Shown: positions 1 through 7,485 of the stretch, piece by piece
Position numbering within the stretch: position 1 is the stretch's first letter
How the letters are laid out: every line of letters starts with the position of its first letter
Source: Caldisericota bacterium
Lineage (GTDB): Bacteria; Caldisericota; Caldisericia; Cryosericales; Cryosericaceae
DNA length: 15,733 nucleotides
NCBI GenBank assembly: GCA_026390245.1
Contig: JAPLGI010000124.1
Location: forward strand, 1 to 15,733
Reading direction: 5' to 3'
Notes under the pieces: generated by a model
Told to the model about the DNA's origin: nothing
The model's database searches: none
Seen by the model: only the letters and a program-made list of their open reading frames with translations
Position numbers and translations under genes: made by a program

Positions 1-1005
1 ATGGACGAGCCAACCTCCTCACTGACCGAGAACGAGGTTGAGCACCTCTTTGCTATCATCAGGAGACTACGGGATCAGGGTATCGCCATCGTCTACATCT
101 CTCACCGCATGGAGGAGATCTTCGAGATCTCGGACGAGGTCACGATCATGCGCGACGGCAAGTGCATTGGCACCTACGCGACGAGTGAGATCACTTCCGA
201 GTTCGTCATCAAGCAGATGGTCGGCCGTACGTTGACAAACATGTTCCCCCCGCGGGAGAACATTCCAAGCGACGTCGTTCTCAAGGTTGAGAACCTCACT
301 TCCATTTCCGAACACTCATTCAAGGATGTCACATTTGAGGTGAAGAAGGGCGAGATCTTCGGCATCGGTGGTCTCGTTGGCGCGCAGCGAAGCGAACTGG
401 TGGAAGCCCTCTTTGGCTTGCGTGGTGTCAGGAGTGGCACAGTCCATATCGATGGTAAGAAGGTTGTCATCACCAACCCCATTCAAGCCAAGCACTACAA
501 GATCGCTCTCCTCACCGAAGAGCGCCGGGCCACCGGCATCTTCCCGGTGCTTTCCGTTCTGGACAACACGCTCATGGCGAGCATTGGCCGCTATGTGCGC
601 AAGTCCGGTCTCGTAGACCAGAAACGAGCCACCACGGATATTCAGAGGGAAATCGAGATGCTCAAGGTCAAGACGCCGTCCCTTACTACACATCTCGAGT
701 ATCTGTCGGGCGGCAACCAGCAGAAAGTCATCGTGGCAAGGTGGCTGATGACGGAGCCGGACATCCTGATTCTCGATGAACCGACGCGCGGTATCGACGT
801 TGGTGCCAAGTACGAGCTCTACACGATCATCGCCGAATTGGCCAAGAGTGGCAAGACGATTATCATGATTTCCTCGGAAATGCCGGAACTCATCGGAATG
901 TCCGACCGCATCATGGTCATGTGCGAAGGTCGTGTTACCGGCATCCTTCAGGGAAAAGAAGCGACGCAAGAAGCCATCATGACACTTGCGACGCAGCTCA
1001 TGTAA
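1..1005 (+). CDS. mglA: Galactose/methyl-galactoside ABC transporter ATP-binding protein MglA (5' end outside window)
   Basis: Tandem ATPase that powers import of galactose or methyl-galactosides from the cytoplasmic side of the membrane. The window opens inside the gene: the first residues, MDEPTSSLTE, are the Walker B/D-loop of the first ATPase domain, so the ATG at 1 is an internal Met and the start lies upstream. The H-loop follows (YISHRMEEI). The second ATPase domain has the degenerate P-loop typical of MglA/RbsA/XylG (GIGGLVGAQRSE), then signature LSGGNQQK, Walker B ILILDEPTRGIDVGAKYE and ISSEMPEL. The fragment aligns from memory with E. coli MglA over its whole length, closer than to RbsA, and the next gene is clearly MglC. 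The substrate-binding mglB is expected upstream. The stop is 13 nt before mglC, so the two share a transcript. Substrate specificity is inferred from family resemblance. Confidence 0.93.
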   Translation: MDEPTSSLTENEVEHLFAIIRRLRDQGIAIVYISHRMEEIFEISDEVTIMRDGKCIGTYATSEITSEFVIKQMVGRTLTNMFPPRENIPSDVVLKVENLTSISEHSFKDVTFEVKKGEIFGIGGLVGAQRSELVEALFGLRGVRSGTVHIDGKKVVITNPIQAKHYKIALLTEERRATGIFPVLSVLDNTLMASIGRYVRKSGLVDQKRATTDIQREIEMLKVKTPSLTTHLEYLSGGNQQKVIVARWLMTEPDILILDEPTRGIDVGAKYELYTIIAELAKSGKTIIMISSEMPELIGMSDRIMVMCEGRVTGILQGKEATQEAIMTLATQLM

Positions 1006-1018
1006 CAGGGAGACGAAC

Positions 1019-2050
1019 ATGAAGAATTCTGCATCGACAAGTTCGAGCAAGCGATTCAGCGCGCAGTCGATTCGTGAGTTCGCGACGAAGAATGCCATCA
1101 TCCTGGTGCTCGTGGTGCTGATTCTTGTCATTGGCATTATCAAGAACGGTTTCCTGACGCCAGAGAATCTGGTCAACATCATGAGGATTTCCTCAGTCCG
1201 TCTCATCATCGCCCTTGGAGCCGCCGGCATTCTGATTACCGGAGGCGTCGACCTTTCTGCAGGCCGCACCGTCGGTCTCGCGGCCGTCATTGTGGCATCG
1301 CTGGCCCAGCGCCCGGATTATGCAAGCAAGATCTTTCCCACTCTGCCCTACATGTGGATCGTCTTCCCAATCCTTGCAGGAATCCTGGCCGGACTTCTGG
1401 TTGGCATCATCAACGGAGTTGTCATTGCGTATCTGAAGGTTCCTGCCTTCATCGCGACCCTTGGTACAATGGTCATTGTCTGGGGTGCCGCGTCGCTCTA
1501 TGTTGATCGTCCACCACTGGGTGCCCAGCCCATCGGAGGGCTTCGCAACGACTTCACCAATTTGGGGACCGGATCGATCGGCTTCCTGCCGACGATCATC
1601 CTGATTGCGCTGGTCGTGTATTTTGTCTACTGGATTATCCTCAGCAAGACAGAGTTTGGCAAGAATCTCTATGCAATCGGCGGCAACCTGAATGCTGCCA
1701 TTGTCTCAGGTGTCAACGTCAAGAGAAACCTTGTGGCCCTGTACTCTCTTGCGGGTATGCTGTACGGCATTGCCGGCGTACTGCTTGCGGCTCGGTCAGG
1801 TGGTGCCACAAACAACTATGGCTCAGGCTATGAACTGGATGCCATTGCAGCATCGGTGATCGGCGGCGTCTCCAATCTTGGCGGCCGGGGAACGGTTTCT
1901 GGTGTTCTCATCGGCGTCCTGATTTTTGAGGTTCTCAACAACGGACTTGTGGTCATGGGCGTATCGGCTTATTGGCAACAGGTTGTCAAGGGTGTCATCA
2001 TTGTCGCGGCAGTAGCAGTTGACATCCGGAAGTACAGCACGAAACGGTAG
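1019..2050 (+). CDS. mglC: Galactose/methyl-galactoside ABC transporter permease MglC
   Basis: Membrane-spanning permease of the sugar ABC importer, 343 aa, close to the usual 335-345 aa of the family. The start at 1019 is chosen because AGGGAG (1007-1012) sits 6 nt before it and the protein then begins MKNSASTSSS; an in-frame ATG at 986 would overlap mglA by 20 nt and adds only 11 residues. Family signatures: SSVRLIIALGAAG, GGVDLSAGRTVGLAAV, a cytoplasmic-loop coupling region with FGKNLYAIGGN and AAIVSGVNV, then GYELDAIAASVIGGVS and YWQQVVKGVI near the C terminus. About eight to ten hydrophobic segments are visible. The match to E. coli MglC is strong along the whole chain, including NNGLVVMGV before the last helix. 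It is the last gene of the operon, followed at once by a hairpin terminator. Confidence 0.95.
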   Translation: MKNSASTSSSKRFSAQSIREFATKNAIILVLVVLILVIGIIKNGFLTPENLVNIMRISSVRLIIALGAAGILITGGVDLSAGRTVGLAAVIVASLAQRPDYASKIFPTLPYMWIVFPILAGILAGLLVGIINGVVIAYLKVPAFIATLGTMVIVWGAASLYVDRPPLGAQPIGGLRNDFTNLGTGSIGFLPTIILIALVVYFVYWIILSKTEFGKNLYAIGGNLNAAIVSGVNVKRNLVALYSLAGMLYGIAGVLLAARSGGATNNYGSGYELDAIAASVIGGVSNLGGRGTVSGVLIGVLIFEVLNNGLVVMGVSAYWQQVVKGVIIVAAVAVDIRKYSTKR

Positions 2051-2074
2051 TCCTTACGGCTTGCTGAAGGAATG

Positions 2075-2105
2075 GAGCCCGGCCGCGTGGCCGGGCTCTT
2101 TCTTC
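2075..2105 (+). terminator. Rho-independent terminator of the mgl operon
   Basis: Perfect 10-bp inverted repeat GAGCCCGGCC / GGCCGGGCTC (2075-2084 and 2089-2098) with a GCGT loop, followed by the T-rich run TTTCTT. It lies 24 nt after the mglC stop codon and isolates the mgl operon from the MFS unit. Confidence 0.9.
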
Positions 2106-2263
2106 TGGTGGTCGTCCGGTGACCGATCCTGGCACCTCCCCCTTGCGCTCCAGATTCCCCGGTCAGGCCGGCGACAGTCGGTCTCTTCTCAACGGGGGTG
2201 TTCGTATTGTCTGAAAAATGTCACATACTGGGAACGTAGCGTGCGCGCATTTGGGAGGAAATA

Positions 2264-3553
2264 ATGCGAACAGGCCGTGGAAACCGGTGGTTCGTGTTTG
2301 GGACTCTTTTTGGATTCATGCTGCTTCACCAGGCCGACATGCTCCTGATAGGCCCGCTCACGACGCCCATCATGGAAACGTTCCACATCAACGAGGCACA
2401 GATGGGTGCGGTCGTCACCGGCGCTCTTGTTGTGGGAGGAATCCTGTACCCGGTCTGGGGATATCTGTACGACCGGTATTCGAGGCCAAAACTGCTCGCA
2501 CTGGCATCGTTCATCTGGGGTTCGACCACATGGTTGTCGGCCCTGGCGCCTACGTTTTCCATCTTCGTTGCCACGCGCGCGTCGACTGGCATCGATGACG
2601 CCAGCTACCCGGGTATCTACTCCCTGCTCGCAGACTACTTTGCTCCCGCAGTAAGGGGGCGCGTCTACGGTCTCCTGCAGATTTCATCGCCATTTGGCTA
2701 CATTATCGGCATGGTCCTGGCCACAGCGCTCAAGGACACTATTGGGTGGAGGGGAGTGTTCTATGTGACTGGATCGCTCGGAATTGCTGTCTCAGCCGTC
2801 ATTCTGTTTGGCGTGCGCGACGCGGTCCGAGGGAGATCAGAACCCGAGCTCCAGAACGTTGCCGTGCTTGACGAGCATCGCTTCGAGTGGCGTACCGCGA
2901 GTCAGCTGCTGCGGAAGAAGTCGCTGGTCCTTCTCTACCTGCAAGGGTTTTTCGGCGTGTTTCCGTGGAACGTCATTACGTACTGGTTCTTCCGGTATCT
3001 GGAAACAGGGCGCGGCTACAGCAGCGGCGAAGTCCTGTCGACGATGATGATCGCCATCCTGGTGCTGGCGGCAGGGTATCCGCTTGCCGGGGCACTGGGA
3101 GACCGCCTGTTCCGCAAGACCACGCGAGGACGTCTTATCGTGAGTATCGTCGGCGTCATAGCGGGCACCGTGCTGTTCTTTGTCACCATGAACGTTCCTG
3201 TCGCGGCCAAGACCACTTTTCTCGTGATGCTCGCAGCCTCGGCCCTCTTCGTCCCATTCGCATCGCCCAACGTCGTCTCGACGGTCTGCGACGTGACACT
3301 GCCTGAAGTGCGCAGCACGTCCGTTGCCATCCAGAATTTCGTCGAGAGTGTGGGAGCGGCTCTGTCACCGCTCGTCGCAGGCCTCATTGCGGTCAGACTG
3401 GACCTGAGGATGGCCATTATCGTCATCTGCACATCGACGTGGGCAGTCTGTGCGCTGATGTTGGTGGGAGCCATCATCCTTGTACCGCGCGACATAGAGG
3501 CTATCCGCGCTGAACTGCGACTGCGCGCGCAAGCGGAGCAGGCGCTCTCGTAG
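2264..3553 (+). CDS. MFS transporter (12 TM), substrate unknown
   Basis: Secondary transporter of the major facilitator superfamily, 429 aa, inner membrane. The start is supported by GGGAGGAA (2253-2260) just upstream. Twelve hydrophobic segments can be counted, six on each side of a polar central loop at roughly residues 185-220. The loop 2-3 motif A appears as GYLYDRYSRPKLL and is echoed after TM8 by LAGALGDRLFRK. The segment GIDDASYPGIYSLLADYF followed by RGRVYGLLQISSPFG resembles the GxGEAxYxxxxPxxxxDxF...RGR pattern of spinster-like MFS proteins, with DD in place of GE. It heads a four-gene unit with a lipoprotein, a HutD-family protein and a hydrolase, the spacers being 10-42 nt. A weak promoter, TTCGTA-17 nt-CATACT, may lie at 2201-2229. 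The substrate cannot be read from the sequence; a carboxylate, lipid-like or aromatic compound are all possible. Confidence 0.88.
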   Translation: MRTGRGNRWFVFGTLFGFMLLHQADMLLIGPLTTPIMETFHINEAQMGAVVTGALVVGGILYPVWGYLYDRYSRPKLLALASFIWGSTTWLSALAPTFSIFVATRASTGIDDASYPGIYSLLADYFAPAVRGRVYGLLQISSPFGYIIGMVLATALKDTIGWRGVFYVTGSLGIAVSAVILFGVRDAVRGRSEPELQNVAVLDEHRFEWRTASQLLRKKSLVLLYLQGFFGVFPWNVITYWFFRYLETGRGYSSGEVLSTMMIAILVLAAGYPLAGALGDRLFRKTTRGRLIVSIVGVIAGTVLFFVTMNVPVAAKTTFLVMLAASALFVPFASPNVVSTVCDVTLPEVRSTSVAIQNFVESVGAALSPLVAGLIAVRLDLRMAIIVICTSTWAVCALMLVGAIILVPRDIEAIRAELRLRAQAEQALS

Positions 3554-3563
3554 CCCTTCTGGT

Positions 3564-4247
3564 ATGTCTATGATCCGAAGAGTGCTCTCTGCCGTCCTCA
3601 TCACTGTTTTCGTGGTCGTCTCCCTCACCGGCTGTGCCAGAAAGACCGTCTATGTTGATGGAACGTATCCCGGGTATTCCGAACGAGACAGTAGTGGCAA
3701 CCTCGGTCAAATCACGATTACGATCGCTGGTGACAGGATTACCAGAGTCAGGTATGTTGAGCTCATACCCAAAACCAAGGACAACTACCCGTATCAAACC
3801 GCCGTCGACGCAGTTGCCACGATGCAAGGCAGGCTGCTTGAGAGTGGCAGCATTACCGCGGTTGACGCCATTACGAAGGCTACAGCAACGTCCATCCGAC
3901 TGACTGAGGCTGTTGATGATGCACTCAGGAACGCAGGAAGCGCCGGGTCCTACACGGACGGTGCATTTGTCGGACACTCCGCTGCTGACGACCTTGGGAA
4001 TATCGGCTATGCGGCCATAACCGTTTCTGGGGGCAAGGTCGTGGATGCGAAACTCGCCGACCTTCAGGTGAAGAACAAGGATAACTACCGTTATCAGGCG
4101 TCACTTGATGCGTGGGTCACTCTTGAGCAGAGCCTGTTGACTTCCCAGGATGTCACCAGGGTCGATGCAGTCACCGGGGCTACGGGCACTAGCACGCTCT
4201 TCAGGCAGGCAGCCACTGCGGCCCTGGAGAAAGCCAGGGCCAAATAG
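3564..4247 (+). CDS. Lipoprotein with two tandem FMN-binding domains
   Basis: Predicted extracytoplasmic lipoprotein, 227 aa. Residues 1-23 form a lipoprotein signal peptide (RR then a hydrophobic stretch) ending in lipobox LTGC, with Cys24 the lipidation site. Two copies of an FMN-binding (PF04205-like) domain follow, residues about 30-121 and 130-224, each starting with (V/T)DGxYxG or TDGAFVGH and carrying a conserved KxKDNYxYQ segment. Covalent FMN attachment by ApbE needs a DxxTGATxT-type site. The second copy has it intact (DAVTGATGT, residues 201-209, predicted FMN-Thr207). The first copy reads DAITKATAT (101-109), with Lys in place of the key Gly, so it is probably not flavinylated. 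The gene starts 10 nt after the MFS stop with only a weak ribosome binding site, suggesting coupled translation; a second ATG lies at 3570. Known relatives are electron carriers in Rnf/Nqr and other extracytosolic flavin-transfer systems. The partner here is unknown and no ApbE gene is in view. Confidence 0.85.
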   Translation: MSMIRRVLSAVLITVFVVVSLTGCARKTVYVDGTYPGYSERDSSGNLGQITITIAGDRITRVRYVELIPKTKDNYPYQTAVDAVATMQGRLLESGSITAVDAITKATATSIRLTEAVDDALRNAGSAGSYTDGAFVGHSAADDLGNIGYAAITVSGGKVVDAKLADLQVKNKDNYRYQASLDAWVTLEQSLLTSQDVTRVDAVTGATGTSTLFRQAATAALEKARAK

Positions 4248-4289
4248 CCTGTCTCCAAGCAGCCATCACGGAGGGGTTCGAGAGATGAC

Positions 4290-4958
4290 ATGGCCTGCGT
4301 TGTAGAATTGGTGCGGCAAGATCAGCAACGCACCAGCTTCTGGACTGGCGGAACGACGACCGAGATCGCCATCTATCCGAAGGATGCGGTCTACGGGCGT
4401 CGCGATTTTCTGTGGCGCATCAGCTCTGCCCGTGTGGACGCGGAGGATTCTGTATTTACCGCACTGCCCAGGATCTGGAGGCTGATCATGGTCCTTGAGG
4501 GTGGCCTGACGCTTCAGCATGAGCATCACCATAACGTGCGGCTGGAGCCATTTCAGCAGGATGCGTTTGCAGGTGATTGGGTCACGCGGAGCAAAGGAAG
4601 GGCGAGGGACTTCAACATCATGCTGGCGAGGGGCTGTACTGGCAAAGTTCAGGCCGTCAGTCTGGAAGAACTATCCACGCTGACGATATCGGGCGAGAAG
4701 GTGCAGGAAGGCGGCCGGAACAGGAAGGCTGTGCTGGTTGTGTACAGCGTGGACGGCAGGATCGTTGCCGACGTCGGCAACGACCGGACGTGGAGTCTCA
4801 ATCGGGGGGATGCATTGCTTCTCACGACCGACCACTCGGAAGTCATGAGGAGCGTGGATCTGTCCAACCTGGGCAACACTCAGATCCATGCAGTGCTGGC
4901 GACGATATGGTATGACGAACCTCCGCGGCGAGCATGTCGCAGGAGTATACTTCCATGA
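4290..4958 (+). CDS. HutD-family protein
   Basis: Cytoplasmic bicupin-fold protein of the HutD/Ves family, 222 aa. Recognised from FWTGGTTTEIAIYPKDA near residue 18, then YGRRDFLWRISSARV, LEGGLTLQHEH, LEPFQQDAFAGDWVTRSKGRARDFNIMLARG at about 84-114, and a second cupin half ending near LNRGDALLL. The biochemical role of HutD is not settled; in Pseudomonas it sits with histidine-utilisation genes and has been proposed to bind a pathway intermediate. No hut enzyme is in this window, so a histidine link cannot be assumed. The local insertion HEHHHN is histidine-rich. The ATG at 4290 is preferred because VELVRQDQQRTSFWTGG fits the family N terminus. The best ribosome binding site, GGAGGGG (4270-4276), is 13 nt away and better placed for an ATG at 4285 that opens only a 6-codon frame. 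It lies 42 nt after the lipoprotein gene, in the same orientation. Confidence 0.85.
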   Translation: MACVVELVRQDQQRTSFWTGGTTTEIAIYPKDAVYGRRDFLWRISSARVDAEDSVFTALPRIWRLIMVLEGGLTLQHEHHHNVRLEPFQQDAFAGDWVTRSKGRARDFNIMLARGCTGKVQAVSLEELSTLTISGEKVQEGGRNRKAVLVVYSVDGRIVADVGNDRTWSLNRGDALLLTTDHSEVMRSVDLSNLGNTQIHAVLATIWYDEPPRRACRRSILP

Positions 4959-4988
4959 GTAATGACATGTAGCCCGGGAGGCAGAGCG

Positions 4989-5834
4989 ATGCACAGAGAT
5001 GAGTTCCGGTACCGCAGCAAGGACAAGCTGAACCTGTATGCCCGCGTGTGGACGCCCGAAGGGAACGTGCGCGGCGTGGTCGCCCTGGTGCACGGCCTTG
5101 GTGAGTATGGAGGCCGGTACATGGATGTTGGACAGAGCTTCGTCGACCGCGGGTACGCCTTTGTGGCAGGAGACCTGCGGGGACACGGCGTGTCGGAGGG
5201 CAGGCGGGCGTTCGTTTCGCATCTTGACGACTTCATGGATGACCTCGATCGGTACCGTGACGAGGTCCGGGCGCGCTTTCCTGGAAAGTCGCTCTTTCTG
5301 TACGGCTTCAGCATGGGTTCTACCATTGGAGCAGCATACCTGATCCGCAGACATCCACACGTGGCGGGGGCCATCCTGTGCAGTGGCGGGTTCGTGATGC
5401 CACCGGCGTCAGCGGCTGCCATGGGTAAGGTCAGAACGCTGCGGCATCTTGTGCCGACAATGGCTGTCAGCAACGGCATGGGCGCGAATCGAGACAAGGT
5501 CTGTCATGACGTCGGCCTGCTGGACGCCTATGACGCCGACCCGCTGGTATACAAGAGGATCACCGTCGGGTTGGCCGCTGTCATCGGCGAAGCCAATACG
5601 GAAGCGCTCGCCCGTGCGGGAGAGATTCAGGTGCCCCTGCTGGTGATGCACGGCGCAGATGACGTGATTGCGCTGCCCGAGGGTTCACAGCGTCTTGCGG
5701 CAGGCGCATTCGGTGACGTGACACTGAAGCTGTGGCCCGGGCTGTACCACTTCATCCACCATGAGCCGGACGGAGCGAAGGAGAAGGTCCTGGGCTTCGC
5801 AGCCGACTGGCTGGACGCTCATCTCCCAGCATAG
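4989..5834 (+). CDS. Alpha/beta hydrolase, monoglyceride lipase / lysophospholipase-like
   Basis: Serine hydrolase of the Hydrolase_4 (PldB/monoacylglycerol lipase) group, 281 aa, no signal peptide, so probably cytoplasmic. The start at 4989 is chosen because GGGAGG (4976-4981) lies 7 nt upstream; a longer frame from 4962 adds nine unlikely residues. Oxyanion-hole region LVHGLGEYGGRY is at 33-44; the family RGHG motif is at 64-67; the nucleophile elbow GFSMG gives Ser108; the acid is probably Asp225 in HGADDVI; the base is His254 in GLYHFIHHE. A cap region sits between residues 135 and 210. Family members hydrolyse monoacylglycerols, lysophospholipids or other small esters. It is the last gene of the MFS-lipoprotein-HutD unit, 30 nt after the preceding stop, and is followed by a terminator. 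The real substrate is unknown. Confidence 0.88.
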   Translation: MHRDEFRYRSKDKLNLYARVWTPEGNVRGVVALVHGLGEYGGRYMDVGQSFVDRGYAFVAGDLRGHGVSEGRRAFVSHLDDFMDDLDRYRDEVRARFPGKSLFLYGFSMGSTIGAAYLIRRHPHVAGAILCSGGFVMPPASAAAMGKVRTLRHLVPTMAVSNGMGANRDKVCHDVGLLDAYDADPLVYKRITVGLAAVIGEANTEALARAGEIQVPLLVMHGADDVIALPEGSQRLAAGAFGDVTLKLWPGLYHFIHHEPDGAKEKVLGFAADWLDAHLPA

Positions 5835-5886
5835 TGACTGACCCTCGTTGAACCGGCGGTCCTCAGAGGCCATCGCCTGGAACGAA

Positions 5887-5912
5887 AGCGCCCCCGCGAA
5901 AGCGGGGGCGCT
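5887..5912. terminator. Bidirectional hairpin terminator between convergent units
   Basis: Perfect 11-bp stem (5887-5897 with 5902-5912) around a GAAA tetraloop, AGCGCCCCCGC / GCGGGGGCGCT. Read on the minus strand it is followed by TTTCGTT, so it serves best the minus-strand PAS/hemerythrin pair. On the plus strand it lies 52 nt after the hydrolase stop but has only TT after the stem, so termination there would be weaker. Confidence 0.82.
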
Positions 5913-5937
5913 TGGTATGCCAGCTGTCCGACCTGCC

Positions 5938-6360
5938 TCAGTCGGTCGAATCGCCCTCGAGCTTCTTCTCGCCCTGAAGGGCGCGGATGGCCGTGCAGTC
6001 CTGCGAGACCTCGAGCGTCCCCTGGTACTCGCCATCCTTGCCATAGACGGCGAAGTACCGGATGTAGATGAACTTGCCGCCCAGTTCCAGCCAGAAATCA
6101 GCCGAGGAACGCTTCCTGGCGCGGAAGTCGTTCAGGATCCGCTGGACCTTGTCGACGCTCTGGGGCGGGTGGCAGCGCTGTACCCTGCGGCCGATGTCGA
6201 GCCGCGTGCGCGGGAAGATGCGCCCGGCAGCCGGCAGGTTGAAGTAAGTCACCTCGTCGTCTGCGTTGACAAACGAGACGTCGACAGGCAGCGTGTCGAA
6301 CAGTTTCAGCAGGACCTCAAGGTCCACGCCCTCAAACAAGTCAAGACTGGTATCGCTCAT
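5938..6360 (-). CDS. Stand-alone PAS protein of the DUF438-associated type
   Basis: Small soluble sensor protein, 140 aa. The whole chain resembles the C-terminal PAS_10-like domain usually fused behind DUF438-hemerythrin proteins: LDTLPVD-type opening (FDTLPVDVSFVNADDEVTYFN, residues 21-41), GRRVQRCHPPQS (58-69, with Cys63 and His64), ILNDFRARKRSSADFWLELGGKFIYIRYFAVY and a closing YQGTLEVSQDCT. Its ATG overlaps the TGA of the upstream hemerythrin gene in an ATGA (6357-6360), with GGGGAGGAG just before it, so translation is coupled. PAS domains bind haem, flavin or small ligands; the conserved Cys-His pair is a candidate ligand site, but cofactor binding is inference. There is no kinase, cyclase or DNA-binding output domain. 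The likely role is partner of the hemerythrin protein encoded next to it. Confidence 0.83.
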   Translation of the reverse strand: MSDTSLDLFEGVDLEVLLKLFDTLPVDVSFVNADDEVTYFNLPAAGRIFPRTRLDIGRRVQRCHPPQSVDKVQRILNDFRARKRSSADFWLELGGKFIYIRYFAVYGKDGEYQGTLEVSQDCTAIRALQGEKKLEGDSTD

Positions 6361-7355
6361 GTGTTCTCCTCCCCTGGGAGTGCGAAGAACCCCAGTTCCT
6401 GGGATTCCTGCTCAAGATCCTGCCAGTCCTTTTCGGACAGCAGGTCGAGTGCTACGTTGTACAGGATTTCCTGTTCTTTCTTTGCGTGCTGGACGAAGGT
6501 CTCTAGCCAGTGCTGAAACGCTCCCGACAGCACCTGCGCGAACTGTGTGTAGGACATAGCGTCCGGCGCCCCCTGGATCGTCTTGTCGATGACGTCCCGC
6601 GTCGCCTTCATGCGGTTGTGCTCGGCCCACATGATGGCAGGAGGCTCTTCGACGCCATTCCGTTCCAGCAGGGGGAACAGCGTGTTCTCCTGCCGGGCGT
6701 CATGGCTCTGAGCCTCATGCAGATGCTGCATCAGGGAATGCAGTTCGGCGAGCACGCTCTCCGCTGCTGCATATCCGTCCAGCTTGCCGAGCGTCCTGGC
6801 CAGAACAAGTCCCTGCTCGAGCCAGGAGATGATGGCATCCTGTTCGCGGATGAAGCGCTTCAATGGATGGCCGTCCGGAACGACAGTGCGCGAGCTTGCC
6901 AGCTGGTCGCGGAAGACATCCATGTGCACGTCGCATGCCTCCATAAGCTGGTCGGTGGAGAAGCCCTCCCTTGCCAGTTCGGCCTCCGCTGTTGCGATGA
7001 GCAACGGATCCGCTTTGGCGATCAGTCCCTTGAACTCTGCCTTGCAGCTCGCCGGGTCTTCGCCTGCATACAGTTTCCGGAGGACGGCCTTGAGGTCTTC
7101 CTTCAGAGCGGCACTGGAAGCCGATGAAATCGGAGCAGTCCCCTCGGTGTCACTCCGGACGACAGCCGCTTCCAGTTCCTCTACGGTCCAGGCGGCGCGT
7201 TCGGCGACCTTGCGCAGGTCCGTGCGTGGGGCCATGAGACCGATGATGACCGGATTGCCGAGGAGTTTCAGTTTTGGGTTGATCGACGCAAGATAGGCAG
7301 CCGCCCGCGGATGTTCAGTCAGGACAGTGGCGAGCTTCGTCGTCGGCTTGTACAT
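6357..7355 (-). CDS. DUF1858-DUF438-hemerythrin (HHE) protein
   Basis: Soluble 332-aa protein with three regions. Residues 5-65 match DUF1858 (KLATVLTEHPRAAAYLASIN...). Residues about 84-155 match DUF438 (LKEDLKAVLRKLYAGEDP... EACDVHMDVFRDQL). Residues about 160-312 form a hemerythrin-like four-helix bundle with probable di-iron ligands His163, His218 and Glu223 (HDARQENTLFP), His246 (MWAEHNRMK), and His290 and Glu294 (HAKKEQEILY). This family usually carries a PAS domain at its C terminus; here it stops after LGFFALPGEENT and the PAS is a separate overlapping gene. The start at 7355 follows GGGAGG with a 7-nt spacer; a longer frame from 7397 is less likely. Hemerythrin-type proteins bind O2 or respond to NO, peroxide or iron, so a redox or gas sensing role is inferred. 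It is transcribed divergently from the helicase gene. Confidence 0.87.
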   Translation of the reverse strand: MYKPTTKLATVLTEHPRAAAYLASINPKLKLLGNPVIIGLMAPRTDLRKVAERAAWTVEELEAAVVRSDTEGTAPISSASSAALKEDLKAVLRKLYAGEDPASCKAEFKGLIAKADPLLIATAEAELAREGFSTDQLMEACDVHMDVFRDQLASSRTVVPDGHPLKRFIREQDAIISWLEQGLVLARTLGKLDGYAAAESVLAELHSLMQHLHEAQSHDARQENTLFPLLERNGVEEPPAIMWAEHNRMKATRDVIDKTIQGAPDAMSYTQFAQVLSGAFQHWLETFVQHAKKEQEILYNVALDLLSEKDWQDLEQESQELGFFALPGEENT

Positions 7356-7414
7356 CAGACTGCCTCCCACAAGAAACACTTCATCCCAAAGAAACACCAG
7401 TCTGTCATGTGTTC

Positions 7415-7444
7415 AGTATACAGGAAACCCCGTGGCGGTATAAT
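7415..7444. promoter_or_regulatory. Divergent -10 elements between hemerythrin and helicase genes
   Basis: A consensus TATAAT lies at 7439-7444 on the plus strand, 42 nt before the helicase start, and TATACT is read on the minus strand at 7415-7420, 60 nt before the hemerythrin start. Neither has a good -35 match at the usual spacing, so these are candidate core promoters only. Confidence 0.45.
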
Positions 7445-7485
7445 GAATGCCCGCGTGGCATGAGGCCGCGATGACAGGAGCCCGC

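Noticed and set aside
316..1290. 324-codon minus-strand open frame opposite mglA and mglC
   Set aside because: Shadow of a strongly supported sugar ABC transporter; spans two real genes on the other strand and has no family resemblance.
4290..4958. Histidine-utilisation operon based on the HutD-family protein
   Set aside because: No hutH, hutU, hutI or hutG is present, and HutD-family proteins also occur outside that pathway.
5848..6516. 222-codon plus-strand frame downstream of the hydrolase
   Set aside because: It crosses the terminator at 5887-5912 and is antisense to the PAS and hemerythrin genes.
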